From Sphagnum compactum (Eukaryota; Bryophyta; Sphagnopsida; Sphagnales), in NCBI GenBank assembly GCA_965153455.1, contig OZ234497.1, positions 14,556,302 to 14,620,301 of the forward strand: a DNA stretch of 64,000 nt. The letters run 5' to 3'. This document shows, piece after piece, positions 26,150-38,628 of the stretch. Position 1 is the stretch's first letter. Each line of letters starts with the position of its first letter. A program made the translations under genes and the position numbers. The notes under the pieces were generated by a model. That model saw only the letters and a program-made list of their open reading frames with translations, was not told where the DNA came from and did no database searches.

Positions 26150-28100
26150 TACATGTTTTGCCTGCAACTTGAAATGGTAAATAAAAGCCCCACCAACCCA
26201 AAGGAATTCACCTTTCCAAATGGTGATGCACCTTCATCCACAATTGTTGTTGTTAGTTTTTCATCAACTAATAGATCTAGTACAACCATATTTGCTCCTA
26301 AGACCAATCAGCAACTAGTTACATTACAACAAGCAAAATTTTGGGCTCCAACAGGATCGAAAATTGATTCCTTGGGTCTTTTTCAAACCGAATGATTGAA
26401 ATATAACAAGTCTTTTGTTGTATTTTGTGTCGTTCAATTATGTTGGGTGTTCATGTTTTGGGATCAAAAACTCAAAGTAGGGAAAGATTAGTCTCTTATA
26501 AAACTATAAATAGAATTTCAACCATGAAAAAACATTGAAAGCTGAACATTTTAACATTTTAATAATGTATGTTAGTGAAATTGTATGACATTGGCATTCT
26601 GTTGAAACAAATGCCTCTAATAAACAAAGTTCCAAGGTTCAAAAAGTGGTAACTCCAAGATCCATCTCTACAGTTTTAAATAGTACCACAACATATAAAT
26701 AATCAAATGAATAACAAAAGGCTTTCATTTTTATCTTATGTTGGTTCTTGTGAAGGGGTTCCTCTTTTTAAACATAGTTGAAAACATACGGATGAAGCGA
26801 TTTGGCTTATGAAAGGACCCACAATTGATGTTTCCATCACGCAAATGCTTAATTAAATAAATATTACCTTATATGATGAAATGCACACTTGAAAAGTTTG
26901 TTTTACCTTATGTCAATGCTATAGTTTTAATCAGAACAACATTTGGATGAGTAAAGGTGCCCTTAAAATTTTTGTCCTCGTGATTAATTTTTTAACATTG
27001 GATTGGGAACCAAAAGATGTCACAATTGGTTTATTTAAGGCAAAAGGCACTATTGAAATTAATCTTGTTAATAATTACAAACTTTATTTAAGGAATACAA
27101 GTTGACTAACAAAACTATTTGTTATGTGAAATATAAAGGCACAAATCTATCTACAATGACAAATGTTTTTAAACAAATCATTAGTTATTAAGAATTGGGG
27201 ATATTGGCACCATTTGAAGGTGTTTGTTTTGGCCATGCCTTTTTTTAAACTTGTCAATATGCCACTTTTGTTGAGAAGTTAAATTTGGGTCTACAACATG
27301 TGAACATGAAATTTGCACAATCTTCAATTCAAACTTATATAACATGACCAAAAAAATAAAGGAAAAGAAATGTAGGATGGACGAAAGTTCATTTGGCTAC
27401 AAATTTGTGATCACAAAATTTAAGCACACTAATGAAAACAAGGTTTATTTCCAAAATGGCAATGTTCCAACAGGCCCTTGAATTTAGGGTTATTATTCAT
27501 GTTTGTTATAGTCAACAAACATTTGCTTTATAAGCAAAATTCCAACACCACAAATTTGGGCCATTGTAGAAAACATTGTTTCAACCCTAACCTCGATTGT
27601 ATCAAGTTGTGTTGAATCAACATTGTGGTTACTGGTTGTTGAATGATGCATTTCCAAATGTAATTAACCTTTGTGTGAAATTGACCAATAATAAACTTTA
27701 ACAAGAAATCTAAATGAATTATGTTCCCCCATCTCAATTTAACGCAAATTTCTTTTGTTAGCAAATAGGATGTGATTAGAAGTCATTTGTGTGCATACTA
27801 CATTTTTGAATTGTTTGCATCAATTTGATCCCAAAAAAACTCAAGTGATGTTGGCTCTAATGTTTGATCCTAGATTCAAGGATCTTTCTATATATTTTGA
27901 ATAATTATGTGATAATTAAAAAAACCACAATTGTAGGAACAAGGTATGATTATGAAATTCTAAGTCCTCTTTTGTGTTCAACTTATAAAAAGTTTCTCCT
28001 TTTGCAAAATACCCATCAAATTATAACCCCCAAGAATGGCCATTGGCAATGTTTAGTGCAAGATCGACTTAAGATCGAATTGTCATGGAACATGTAATGT
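26150..28100 (+). pseudogene. Decayed hAT-like transposase
   Basis: Broken plus-strand coding text runs in the order expected of plant hAT-type (BED finger plus DUF659-like) transposases. A short N-terminal piece (KFWAPTGSKIDSLGL) is followed near 26470 by SLIKL- and TMKKHIES-like residues, the end of a BED-finger motif. FNLWMSKGALKIFVLVINF and DWEPKDVTIGLF come near 26945-27035, and CFGHA/CQYAT with AQSSIQTYITWPKK near 27225-27360. HCGYWLLNDAF appears near 27620 and a LILDSRI segment near 27865. Frames change repeatedly and stops are frequent. No terminal inverted repeats or 8-bp target duplication were located. The family assignment rests on remembered motif wording. Confidence 0.55.
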
Positions 28101-31100
28101 TTTTGGTTTTTCTAATCACATGAAAGTTTTTAATTTTTTTAAATCGTAACTTTTAATAAAAACATATGTAAATCAAATGTGTAATGCTAAATCATTTTTC
28201 TTTGATTATACGTGCGATGGGAACTTGCATGTTTTCAAATTTTGCAATTAGTTGCAAAGTCTTGTGAATATCCATTACAGCAATGGAAAGTGCATGAAGT
28301 GCAATGTCTAGTTGTTAGATTTTAGGTATTGTGGGAAGTTAAATTGAAACAAAATGGATTTTTCTATTGTTGGGATTTGAATAGTTCATAGATGTCAACT
28401 TCAAATTTGAAACTTAAATCAACTTACATTAATTTCCAAAAAGTGGCGAAATGATCCATGCTTTAGTTGTGAAACATTTGTAAGGACTAAATCTTTTAAC
28501 AACTTTGGGGGATTTTGAAACAAATTTCTGATACCAAATTAAATAGGAGTTTGAAGACTGGTCAATTAAATCATTATGTTGAGCTTGTTGTATGGCATAT
28601 TTTGATTTTTACATTTACATTTATGTTTAGTAAGGCAAATGGCACCTTGTCTAATTTGATCTCAATGACTTGTCAAATTATGTATGTTTAAAAATTAGAA
28701 AAGTATTTTTATGCAATTATATTATTGTAATTTGACATCACAATGTGTGCATTGTCCCATTATATGTAGGCCTTTAAAAGTTGTCTAAATAAATTCCAAA
28801 ATGTGAAAAAAACTTTCATTTTTAGCAAATAAGATACAATGACTTACCTTTTTTTTTACCCTAACAAAGGGTATATGATAAAAGGTACTTGAACCTTATC
28901 CTAATGGAAAAAATCATAATATACCTTTACCCATTGGTTAAATCAATTGAAAATGTGTATATACCCTTACCTTATGATATATCAAAAACAATATACCCAG
29001 ACAATGTTGATTTGAACCTCTTTGACATGTACACCATTCAATTCCTTTTGTGTTTATAATACAATAATCTTGTTTTTCATATTGGTTGTAAATTGTTTCA
29101 CATGTATTATATTCTTATATATAGGTTAAACAATTTTGATAGTTAATGTTTGTTTAAGACATTAAAAGTTAATAATATGTACATAATATAATTGGATCAT
29201 GCATTTACATTATATTTTAAAGCATGTGATGTTTTGAAAATACAAATGTTAAAAATTAACCTTGGGTTTGAAAGGGGTTACATCTTCAAATTTGCTTGAT
29301 TTTTTCATTTTATGATTTGTAAAAGAATTCAATTTTTTATGTGAAGGTCTAAGTTTTGAAGTTTTAACAAAGTGGAATTAAACACCTATGACAACAAACA
29401 CAATGTGTCCTAAATACACATATATCAAAGTACCTTGCAATATGATTACCATAGTACCTTGATAACTTTGGCACAAATTATATTATCTTTAGAAATGTTG
29501 AAATTTTCAACAAGTATTTTGTCAAAAAACATTTTTTTGTGATGGAAAATGAAGATTCTTTTGAAATATTTGAGAAATATTTTATTTTCAAAATGGGATC
29601 TTCAAAATTAATGAATTATTCAATAGACATGTGTTGAAGCCACCCCTATATTATCATATGTCATGGAGTTATTGATTTATTTACTATTAACTTTACTAGT
29701 TGGGATTCATGTGATTTTCACAAGTTAGCATGGCAAAAAAAAATTTGATGGCCAATTAGAGTTAATTAATTGTATGAAAGAATGAAAGATGAATTTGATA
29801 AAAGGACACCTTTGAATTTTAAGGGCTAGGATACAAATTAAATTGAATTTTAATTGGATTCAATATCACAATATAATACCATAACAATTTGAAAGTGTTG
29901 TTATTTATTTCAACACATATGTGAACACTAGCCAAAAAAAATTCTTCCAATTCAACATTCAATGCATCAAACATTGTGTTAAATTGTAAAATTATATACT
30001 TTTAGTTTTAACATAATTTCCTACGAGTTGTTGAGATAAATTTATTCAAATATCTACACTTTAATTAGGCTTCACGTGTTTTATTAATCACACGGTCAAC
30101 TCTATATTATATACATGTTTTGCAATAATTTATCCACATATCTTAAATTGGGCGAAATCAATGTTTCAACAAATGATAGGAAATTACATAGCATTTTATT
30201 CATTGTTATTCTCATTTGATATCTTTGCACATGTTCAAGTTATAAGGATAGTTGTATTCTAACGACATTGCATACACCCCATAGCAAATTCGTTGTGAAT
30301 AAACACGACTTTAAATGAAACTATCATTAATTATGGATGATTCCATATCTTTTGTATGTGGCAGACCATAAATACAAATGTTTTTGGATCAAATTTGAGC
30401 ATGCGCATTCTTAGATAATATATATGTTAATGATTGAAATTGTTAAATCCAATATGTATGTAGTATCAATAATGGAACAATTCATTATTTGTTTATGAAA
30501 TTCAAACTACCTCATAACAACAATTTGATAATATCACATCAATGCATGTGTAATACTATGGTAACTTCTTGTGCATGGTTGATTACTTCCATCAAATTCA
30601 CACATTTTTGCACACATTTTAATAATTCCATTTCCCCCCTTTCTTTTTCTTCCACCTCCTTTGCAACCTTGTTGTTTTTATAATTTTCATCATCTATATC
30701 ATCTTCGTCACAATTTCAAACAAATTTAATCTTGGTTGTTTGATCATCTTTTGTCAATAAACTTTTTGCAATTTTTACAACCATTGGTTGTTCCATGATC
30801 ATAATATGTTTTACTTGACAATCAATATCTTTTGCAAATCTTTTACTTCCTTCAACCCATCATATCTATCCAAATTAACTTTAATTTATCAAGTTCATCA
30901 AATAATTTTCATGTGAAATTATTCAAATAGTTTCGAATGGTATTGATATTTTGTCAAAATCATCATTTAAATGAGAACTAAATGCTAGTGAAAATTTATA
31001 AGACAAAGGAAGCTTTTCAATTTGAATTGTGTTTTTTGCAAGAAAAAGAAACAAATCATCCTCACATGAAAATCAGGAAGATTGACTTACAATTTTTCTT

Positions 31101-32219
31101 TCTATGAAAGGGCACATGATGTGCGTGCCTTTCCAAACATAGACAAACATATAGACAAATAGATAATAATACTTGTTATATAAATTACCATTTAGTACCC
31201 ATAACATACCCATTTTTCTAAGCTACAACACTATTTTGAGAAATTATAGTTGATACCATTTGGTGGACCCAGTAACTTGAGTGTCGATTGGTATTAGAGT
31301 TTTTAAGCAAGACGAGAAAACATGAATCTTGTGTGATTCAATTTGAGATTGTGATGCCCATTAAATTTGGAATTCATGTTGTGATTCATATCTTTAGTTT
31401 GGATGATGGACTAAGGTGGATCATGGAACTATTCTTGGTTGTGTCATATTTGATAATTAATTGCACATGAATGAGTATTCCAATAATGAAAGTTTTTTGT
31501 ATCCATGTAAAGACTTAAGGGAAAATCTTTTTCAATGGCAAGGAAGGTTGTGGTATTCTTGTTGGAAACATAATTTGAAAAGGGTTAGTAGTGTTGCAAA
31601 TTATCCATTATGCAATGCCCATAAATCTTTGTGACTACATACCTTCAATAATTACAAAGAGTGAAGCAAATTTTTATACATCAAAATAAATTAACTTAAG
31701 TACATTGCAATCACCTACAAATATGTAAACTTACTTTTACATGTTGTGTAAAAGTACACATGATAAGAGGGACATAGGAATAGGGTTTTATGTTTGAACA
31801 TTGTAGAGATTGTTATGATGCATACATCTAACACTACAAGCATTCTAACTCCCATGTGGTTAAACACAAGGATATATGTGTAGATGGAGACTAAACTCTA
31901 TAATCAATTGTATAGGAAAATTCACTATTTCTATATATAGTACATCCCTTCTTATAAAATTAAAACCATCAACATGTATTTTGAATTATCAAATCATGAT
32001 CTAATGTCATTCCTAACTTTCCTATTATGCAAAAGTTCAATTAATTAAAATGACATTGTGTTTTGGTGTTCAACAACATTAGTTAATAGATGAAAAATAG
32101 ATATATCAACATCCAAATTATAAGAAGGCATAATAAAGATTGCAAACTTTGAAAACAAAAGTAATTAAAAATAGCCTTGTCCCACACCAAGTCATTAATT
32201 CATAAACTTGACAAACTTA
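28101..32219. other. AT-rich intergenic DNA, no supportable gene
   Basis: There is a long stretch of AT-rich sequence with only short frames (for example 30489-30683 and 31288-31470) on one strand or the other. GGGTATA-type words near 28865-29000 resemble those near 25150. I recognise no element ends, RNA genes or proteins. Confidence 0.45.
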
Positions 32220-34560
32220 TTAGAGTTCAAATTATAGGTTCTAAATTGTAAGGTTATGGGTTTGTGTTCAATATCTAAGTTAGGATTGTCATTAGGTTCT
32301 ATGACTAGGGTTAAAGTTTTAAAGTTATGGTGTGGGTTTTAGGGTTGGGCTTTGGGTTAGAATGAAAAGTTTAATTTTTGAGGGTTAGAATTCAAGTTTA
32401 AGTGTCTGGGTTAAAACTAAGGTGAATGTTTTAAGGTTGAGGTTATAGTTATGCTTCATGTTTTACAAATAAGGCGCGCATTAATATCAATGTTTTAAGA
32501 TTAAAATTTTAATTTCATTTCATATTTAAGGTTAAGTCTAAATTTATAGTTCAAGTTTTGGGATTAAAATATATACAAAAGGTTTAAAGTTATATGTTTG
32601 AATTGAGGTTCATGTTTTGGGGTTAAAAGATATACAAAAGGTTTTTAAGTTTTATGTTTGAATTAAGGTTCATGTTTTGGGGTTAAAATTAAAGTTTGGG
32701 CTCATGTTATATGAAGGTGAATGCATGTTATGGTGTACACAAAAAATTATCACAATTTGACATTTTTCAATCCCTATCCGATTTCATGCATCATGGTGGA
32801 AATTTGAAAAATAAATTTCACTGAAATTTTGTAATAGATGAAGGTTATGTCCCAATCTAACATTATGTTGTGAAATCAATGCACATATGAATGATATAAT
32901 ATTCCAATAAAATATTATTTTGATTTGCAAAACTTTTAAACATCTATGCAATTCCAACAAAAGCAGTAAAAAGTACTACATTTAATGATAGTTTGTCCAT
33001 AAAATTTTACCTATACAAAATAGAAACCATAAATAAAAGTCTTCCCCACCAAAGGCTTCAATTTTTTTTAAGGTCACGGAACTTAAATCAAATGATCTTT
33101 AAAATGTTCATTAGTATATTATGTATGGTATATAATCTTGATAACTATGATTTTTTTAGGTTGAAAAATGTTCTTCCATTGAAAATTTACTTAGGCTAAG
33201 TGTTTTTTTAATCATTTGACAAAATAAGATGAAATTTTGATTTTTTTAATGAAAAATATTTTCAATTAATTATTTTTTTAGAACTTCTATAAATATACAC
33301 CAATATTTATTATTAATAATTAAATTATGTGTACATTTACATAAATGCACAATTATGATTCAATTGCATATTCACGATTCTTGCATCTTCTCTTAATTTT
33401 GATGCCCAAATAATTTATATGTGATCTTTAGAATAATTCAAAGTGAATGAAATTTTACATGTTGCTACTTTTGATACTATATATAGTTCCAATTTTCCTT
33501 CAAATTGTGTACATTGTAATGTGCACTCATCCATAAGGTGAAGGTTCATGTTTTAAGGATAAATTAAAGTCAAGGTTCGAGTTTAAGGATTAGGGTTAAA
33601 ATAGGAGTTTAATTTTTAAGGTTAACAGTATGTTCATGTATTAAAGTTACAATTTGAGTTCATGTTTTGGGGTAACTCGGATTAAATTGCATGTTTTAAT
33701 GTGAAAGTTCATGTTTTAGGTTTAAGGTTCAAGTTGCCCACTTCAAGTTTATATATTAAGGTTAGAGTTAGGCTTTAAATTTTAATATTTGAATGATAAT
33801 TAAATTTCCTGTTTTCAAGTCAAAGTAGAAATAAGGTCCATGTTTCAAGGTTCAAGTTAGGGTTCAAGTTTTCATATTTGAATGATAATTAGATTTTATG
33901 TTTTCAAGTCAAAGGTAGAGGTAAGATCCATGTTTCACTTGGTTAAAATTAGGGTTCAAGTTTTAATATTTGAATGATAATTAGATTTTATGTTTTCAAG
34001 TCAAAGGTAGAGGTAAGATCCATGTTTCACTTGGTTAAAATTAGGGTTCAAGTTTTAATATTTGAATGATAATTAGATTTCATGTTTTCAAGTCAAAGGT
34101 AGAGGTAAGGTTCATGTTTTAGGATTAAAATCATGTCTATGTTTTAAAGTTCATAGGTTAGACTTAGGAATGTTTTATGATTAAAATTAGGTAATATTTT
34201 AAGGCTAGGGTTTAAATGAATGTTCATTGTTAATTTTACATTTATGGTTCATGTTTCAACCTTTACGGTCAAGGTTATGATGAAGCTTTATGTTTTAAAA
34301 TCAAAATGAAAGGTAAGGTTCATGGTTAAAGTTAATGTTAAAATTAAGGTTAATGTTTTAATGTCAAAATTAAGGTTCAAGTTCTATGGTTAAGGTTCAA
34401 ATTAATATTCAAGTGTTAGGTATATGGTTGGGTTTAGGGTTTATGTTTACATTTAGGTTTAAGGATTATAGTTACGGTTGGCATTAAATTTATATGGTTC
34501 ATGTTATATTATCAAGGTTGAGGTTTTAGTTAGGGTTGGAGCTTGGGGTTTTGGCAATTC
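32220..34560. repeat. Degenerate GGTTCAAGTTT/TTAGGGTT repeat field with a 92-bp array
   Basis: Words such as AGGTTCATGTTTT, TTAGGGTTCAAG and GGTTAAAATTA recur throughout, giving a G/T-rich plus strand. From about 33770 to 34115 they become a regular tandem array of about 92 bp in roughly four copies. GTAAGATCCATGTTTCACTT starts at 33921 and 34013, with a diverged copy near 33831. The TTAGGG words recall telomere repeats but are not in arrays. There is no coding signal. Confidence 0.6.
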
Positions 34561-34870
34561 CTTCAATCGTGTTCTTCTAACACTTTTCCCATTTGATCAA
34601 CTTTTTGACCAACTAAAAATACATCATTATAGCCCAATTGACAAATTTTCCATGATCTGCTTTGGAGATCATCATGGCAGGTTTGTTGTTAAAGTATTGC
34701 ACCTTACCTTTCTGATAGATAATGGGTAGAATTGCAATAATCCTATTAACATACTTTTGTTTCATTTTCTTAACAACCCATCCTTCATTGGTGTTGTAAG
34801 TATTTGGAACCTTATTAGCTATGTTTGTAAGAGCTACTCTAGCATCTAACATTTCTGCCTGATCTGTTTA
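34561..34870 (-). pseudogene. Short decayed coding fragment, probably transposon-derived
   Basis: The minus strand has an open stretch of about 79 codons (34613-34852) containing KVPNTYNTNEGWVVKKMKQK, ILPIIYQKGKVQYF and DHGKFVNWAIMMYF. It continues in another frame as LVKKLIKWEK before stops intervene. The amino-acid mix looks protein-like and unlike the repeat field to its left. I do not recognise the family. Its position between a repeat field and a transposon suggests a mobile-element remnant. Confidence 0.3.
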
Positions 34871-35341
34871 TATCTCACCTGTATGGCAAATCTTTAAAAC
34901 TTATACTAGTAGATGTCTATTATAATTTTCTACTCCTCTGCCATCATAACCTTGATTATGTTGTGTTTAGAATCTAGTTTCCAATTCTGTGGCTTGCATG
35001 TTTATGTTTTGATTGAAAAACTTTTTTAGGTGTCATAAATTACAAATTTATCTAATCTGCATTTAAATTTTTGTTTATGGCATCGTCATTTTCCGCTTGT
35101 TCATGTACTGTAACTTGATCTAATTGTCTCCTCAGACTTTTAGTTACAATTTTATTTTCCATTTATCCACGTTTTATCTCAAATTTAAACAAACTTCTAC
35201 ATTATAACAAAATCTTCACAATTAGCTACTCTACCTAGATCTACTTCCCCAACAAAAATTTATGATCAAGATTTGTAAAAAATTCCAGCAACAACACATA
35301 AATAACACTCTAAATTCCATTTTGAATTTAGGCCTTGGGAT
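34871..35341. other. Short AT-rich spacer before the CACTA element
   Basis: No gene or repeat is recognised. The last three bases (GAT, 35339-35341) form the left target-site duplication of the element that follows. Confidence 0.4.
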
Positions 35342-35744
35342 CACTACAACAAAATGCGTCCTAGTTCACTTTAGGTTTCACTAGATTTTGAGTGAATTTG
35401 GACATTTTTACTTGATGAAATTGTTTAACCCCTTAATAAACGGGGACCAGTTGCTACGGACAATGAATTGTTTCACTAGTATCTAGTGAAGCAAGGTTAT
35501 TGTCAAGTGAAATACAAATTTACTAAACCATTCACTTGCTAGTTAATTAACTAGCCAACATGGAAATCAATTAAAATTAAATTATTTAATATATAATATT
35601 ATTGATAATTTCATGATTTTCAACCTATGATTTATTGACACATGTCACTACCTAAGCTAGGTTAAAAACCTAACCTATGTAAGTAGGCCATGTAATCAGC
35701 CTCGACACCTATTATAGGGAACTAGATAGTAGAATATTCAGTCA

Positions 35745-35850
35745 ACTTACCATTATTGACCACACATAACACCACTCACGAGGTTTGATCCCTTGACCGT
35801 TTGAATGGAGGCAAACACCCTTGCCATCAAATCACCCCACTTGTTGTGAT
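35745..35850 (-). mobile_element. Possible tRNA-derived SINE-like segment inside the CACTA element
   Basis: On the minus strand, GATGGCAAGGGTGTTTGCC resembles a pol III A-box region and GGTCAAGGGATCAAACCTC a B-box, with a spacing compatible with a tRNA-related promoter. No target duplication or tail was identified. It could equally be an old tRNA-like fragment. Confidence 0.3.
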
Positions 35851-36492
35851 AAGATGTTTCATTACATTTTATTTATCAAATATTTCATTTTAAACATGTG
35901 AGCCATACCAACACAACCATGTGCGGTAGTCTCAATTTTTAAGAATTGCATCAAGGTTATTTGAGTCGGGTAAGGTTATTAAGGGCTTTTAGCGACTTCA
36001 TAGGGAATGATGAATGCGCTTGGTGCATAGGGGGTTTGTTTTCTTTTCTGAAATGAGTTATTGGTGAATAAGGAGTTGGATTAGTTCTTTTCTTCAACGA
36101 AGGCTTATAACCATAGTTTTAGAAGCTCTGTTGCGTAATTAAGGGTGAGAAATCTCTAGAGGGTTGGGGGTAGAAGTAGACATCAAAATTAGCGGTGTTC
36201 AACACAACATTAGTCTTGTTATGGTATTTAGGGAGTAGCAAGCCTGTTAGAAATTCTCGAAGCAATTAAAGGGGTGTTAATGAAAGGTCTAATAGAGATG
36301 GAACAATCTTTAAGCCGTTGGACATAAGGTTAATTCGAGGCAACTCAACGATTAAATAGATAGTATGATAGTGTGCCAATGGCAACAGGAATCTAATGAT
36401 AACTGAAACATTTATTTAGAATAACGTTAAGCTCAGCAAAGAGCTGCAAGTACATTTAAAATTCTGGGCTATGCCATAGTGATAGTTCACAA

Positions 36493-36909
36493 CTACAAAA
36501 AATCTAGGATGCGTCGGATGGTGCGAACTAGGTAGTCCGCCTTGCTATTAGGAGATAGTCGACGAATCGAACCACGCAACCAACGATAGTGTCCAACGTC
36601 GGGAACTGAAGACCATGCAAAGATAGAAGTATCTTTAGTTTCGTAACAACCTTCACAAACGGTCTCGGGTTCGTCACCAGAAGCGGGGTCGACTTGCAGT
36701 AAGATCACCAAGGTGCGAGAGTTCGGAGAAATACGATAGTACCAGGCTCGAGGGGGTTCAACTTCAAGACGAGCACGCACCTCTCGAGGTTCGGGTTCTT
36801 CATCACGAAGATGCTGTGTCAGGGTAAGATCTAGAGATGAATCTCGAGGCGGTTCTTCATTCATTTCTGCGGCTTGCGGCCCGTAAGATGTGACCGTGCG
36901 CGACGCCAT
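36493..36909 (-). CDS. Uncharacterised 138-residue protein carried in the CACTA element
   Basis: This intact single-exon frame runs from ATG at 36907-36909 to a stop at 36493-36495, with the context GAAGTTATGGCG. It stands out from its surroundings: CG dinucleotides are frequent (six in 36541-36600 alone) and codons are balanced, while the flanks are AT-rich. The product is hydrophilic and rich in Arg and Glu. It carries an EAR-like LDLTL at residues 26-30, a PEPRE/EPPR-rich stretch at 38-54, a CEGC pair at 85-88 and a basic C-terminal third. There is no signal peptide or membrane segment. I do not recognise the family. It may be a captured host fragment or an element-specific protein. Confidence 0.5.
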   Translation of the reverse strand: MASRTVTSYGPQAAEMNEEPPRDSSLDLTLTQHLRDEEPEPREVRARLEVEPPRAWYYRISPNSRTLVILLQVDPASGDEPETVCEGCYETKDTSIFAWSSVPDVGHYRWLRGSIRRLSPNSKADYLVRTIRRILDFL

Positions 36910-37149
36910 AACTTCAAGGAGAGAAAAAAGGTCAGATCTTCAATCAAATCAAAGCAACAATGAAGGTGTGGAGGACTTGTTACATTGAGGTACTTAGTCG
37001 TAATTTATAGATCGAAGAAAAGAAAAGGAAGGCTTGAGTAACGGCTTAGAACCATGAGTAAAACCGTGAGGTCAAAGGAAAAAATTGAAGGTTTAAGTAA
37101 AGTTGTTGGGGGGAAAATGGAAGAAGTGAAAAGGTGTTTCTCCTTCACC

Positions 37150-37227
37150 TTCCATTGGCCACCAAGCATGGAACATTCCATTGGCCACCAAGCATGGAAC
37201 CTTCCATTGGCCACCAAGCTTTGAATC
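37150..37227. repeat. 26-bp direct repeat, three copies
   Basis: TTCCATTGGCCACCAAGC begins at 37150, 37176 and 37202. The first two units are nearly identical over 26 bp and the third diverges after AAGC. They lie about 240-320 bases upstream of the 138-codon frame on its own strand. Each contains CCATTGG, a CCAAT-box-like word on the other strand, so a promoter role is possible but unproven. Confidence 0.75.
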
Positions 37228-37480
37228 TACCTTCACCTCCCTTCTCTTTTTCTTTAAAAGGCGGACTCGGATCATTGGGGTCTCTCTTTTTGCTTCGGAA
37301 ATAATTTTCATTCAATTTTGAATACTTGTTTCCACAAGCTTTTTGAAAAGGAAAAGAATGATTAGTCTTAGTAGAGGGGAGAAGGAAGGGAAGTAGAATG
37401 AAAATATTGTAATAGTTTTGAAGGAATGGGGGTAGGTAGTGATAATGTTGGAAGATTGGAACTTTAGAGAAATCTCACAA

Positions 37481-38040
37481 ACCCTCTCGGGTTCCATAGC
37501 ATAACTTTTTGCTGGTTCAGCTGCAGATCTTGAGATTTGGTAAAAAGGTGCGCCTTGTAGTTAGCTTTCCAATGAGCTAAGGCAAGCCTAATTTGGATAC
37601 CATATGTGTTAGAAACAATATTCTAAGTGACTAGAGGTCTGCAGTCAAGTTGAACAATTGCCTTCGTAAAACCCTCTCGGGTTTGGTGTTATAACTCCTC
37701 ATTGGTTTAGCTGCAGATCTTGAGATTTGGTAAAAAGATGCGCCTTGTAGTTAGCTTTTCAATGAGCTAAGGCAAGCTGGATTTGAATAATGTATGTGTT
37801 AGAAATGATGTTTTAAGTGACTGATGGTCTGCAGCCAAGTTTAATTATCACCTTTGTAAAACCCTCTCGAGTTTCATAGCATAACTTCTTGCTAGTTCAG
37901 CTGCAGAGCTTGAGATTTGGTAGCAAAATGCGCCTTGTTGTTAGCTTTCTAATGAGCTATGGCAAGCCGAATTTGAATAACCTATGTGTTAGAAACAACA
38001 TTTCAAGTGACTAGTGGTCTGGAGCTATGTTGGACATGGT
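37481..38040. repeat. 190-bp tandem repeat, about three copies
   Basis: ACCCTCTCGGGTTTCATAGC-type starts occur at 37481, 37671 and 37861, a period of exactly 190 bp. Shared internal phrases include CAGCTGCAGATCTTGAGATT, TGCGCCTTGTAGTTAGCTTT and TGTGTTAGAAAC. Copies differ by scattered substitutions and the last fades out near 38040. The sequence is more complex than the satellite to its right and has no long reading frame. Confidence 0.8.
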
Positions 38041-38504
38041 GTTGAGTCCTTAAACATTGGTTTAAATGAATGACAATTTGACATAAAGTCCTAGAATGTG
38101 TAGCGTGTGAGCTTGAAAAAAATATATCTATCTCTCCTAATCGTGAATGATGCATAGGAGGCAGGCTACTTAATTTCAATTACAAACGCAATTTAATATA
38201 TAGAATTACACTTGCATCTTTCCTTCACCAATAGCTTTTGTGCTTACAAGCATAGTCACCTTGTAGAACCGGGAGTAGTGGGACGGAAAGTCGTCTCACA
38301 AAACATTACAAAAACATAAACTTTGAAAATTCATATCTTATTGAAATTTTGTTCAAATGAAATGATTCGAATTTACTTTTTAAAATAATTCAATAATGTA
38401 CATAATTACATTCATTTCCTTTTGAAAGTGTAAAATCATTTGAACAAAAAAAAAGTTGAATATCATTATTCAATAACATTTCAATGACCATTCTTTTGGA
38501 AATT

Positions 38505-38526
38505 TATATATATATATATATATATA
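38505..38526. repeat. (TA)n microsatellite bordering the satellite
   Basis: This is an uninterrupted TA dinucleotide run. A second, shorter TA run sits at 41396-41409 beyond the other side of the satellite. Confidence 0.9.
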
Positions 38527-38628
38527 AGATTTGTGTTAATATAATAATTTTACCTATATATGTTAAACTATTTTCAATTATAATATGTTTATTTTTCATT
38601 AATTTAAATTATTTCACCCTACATTATT

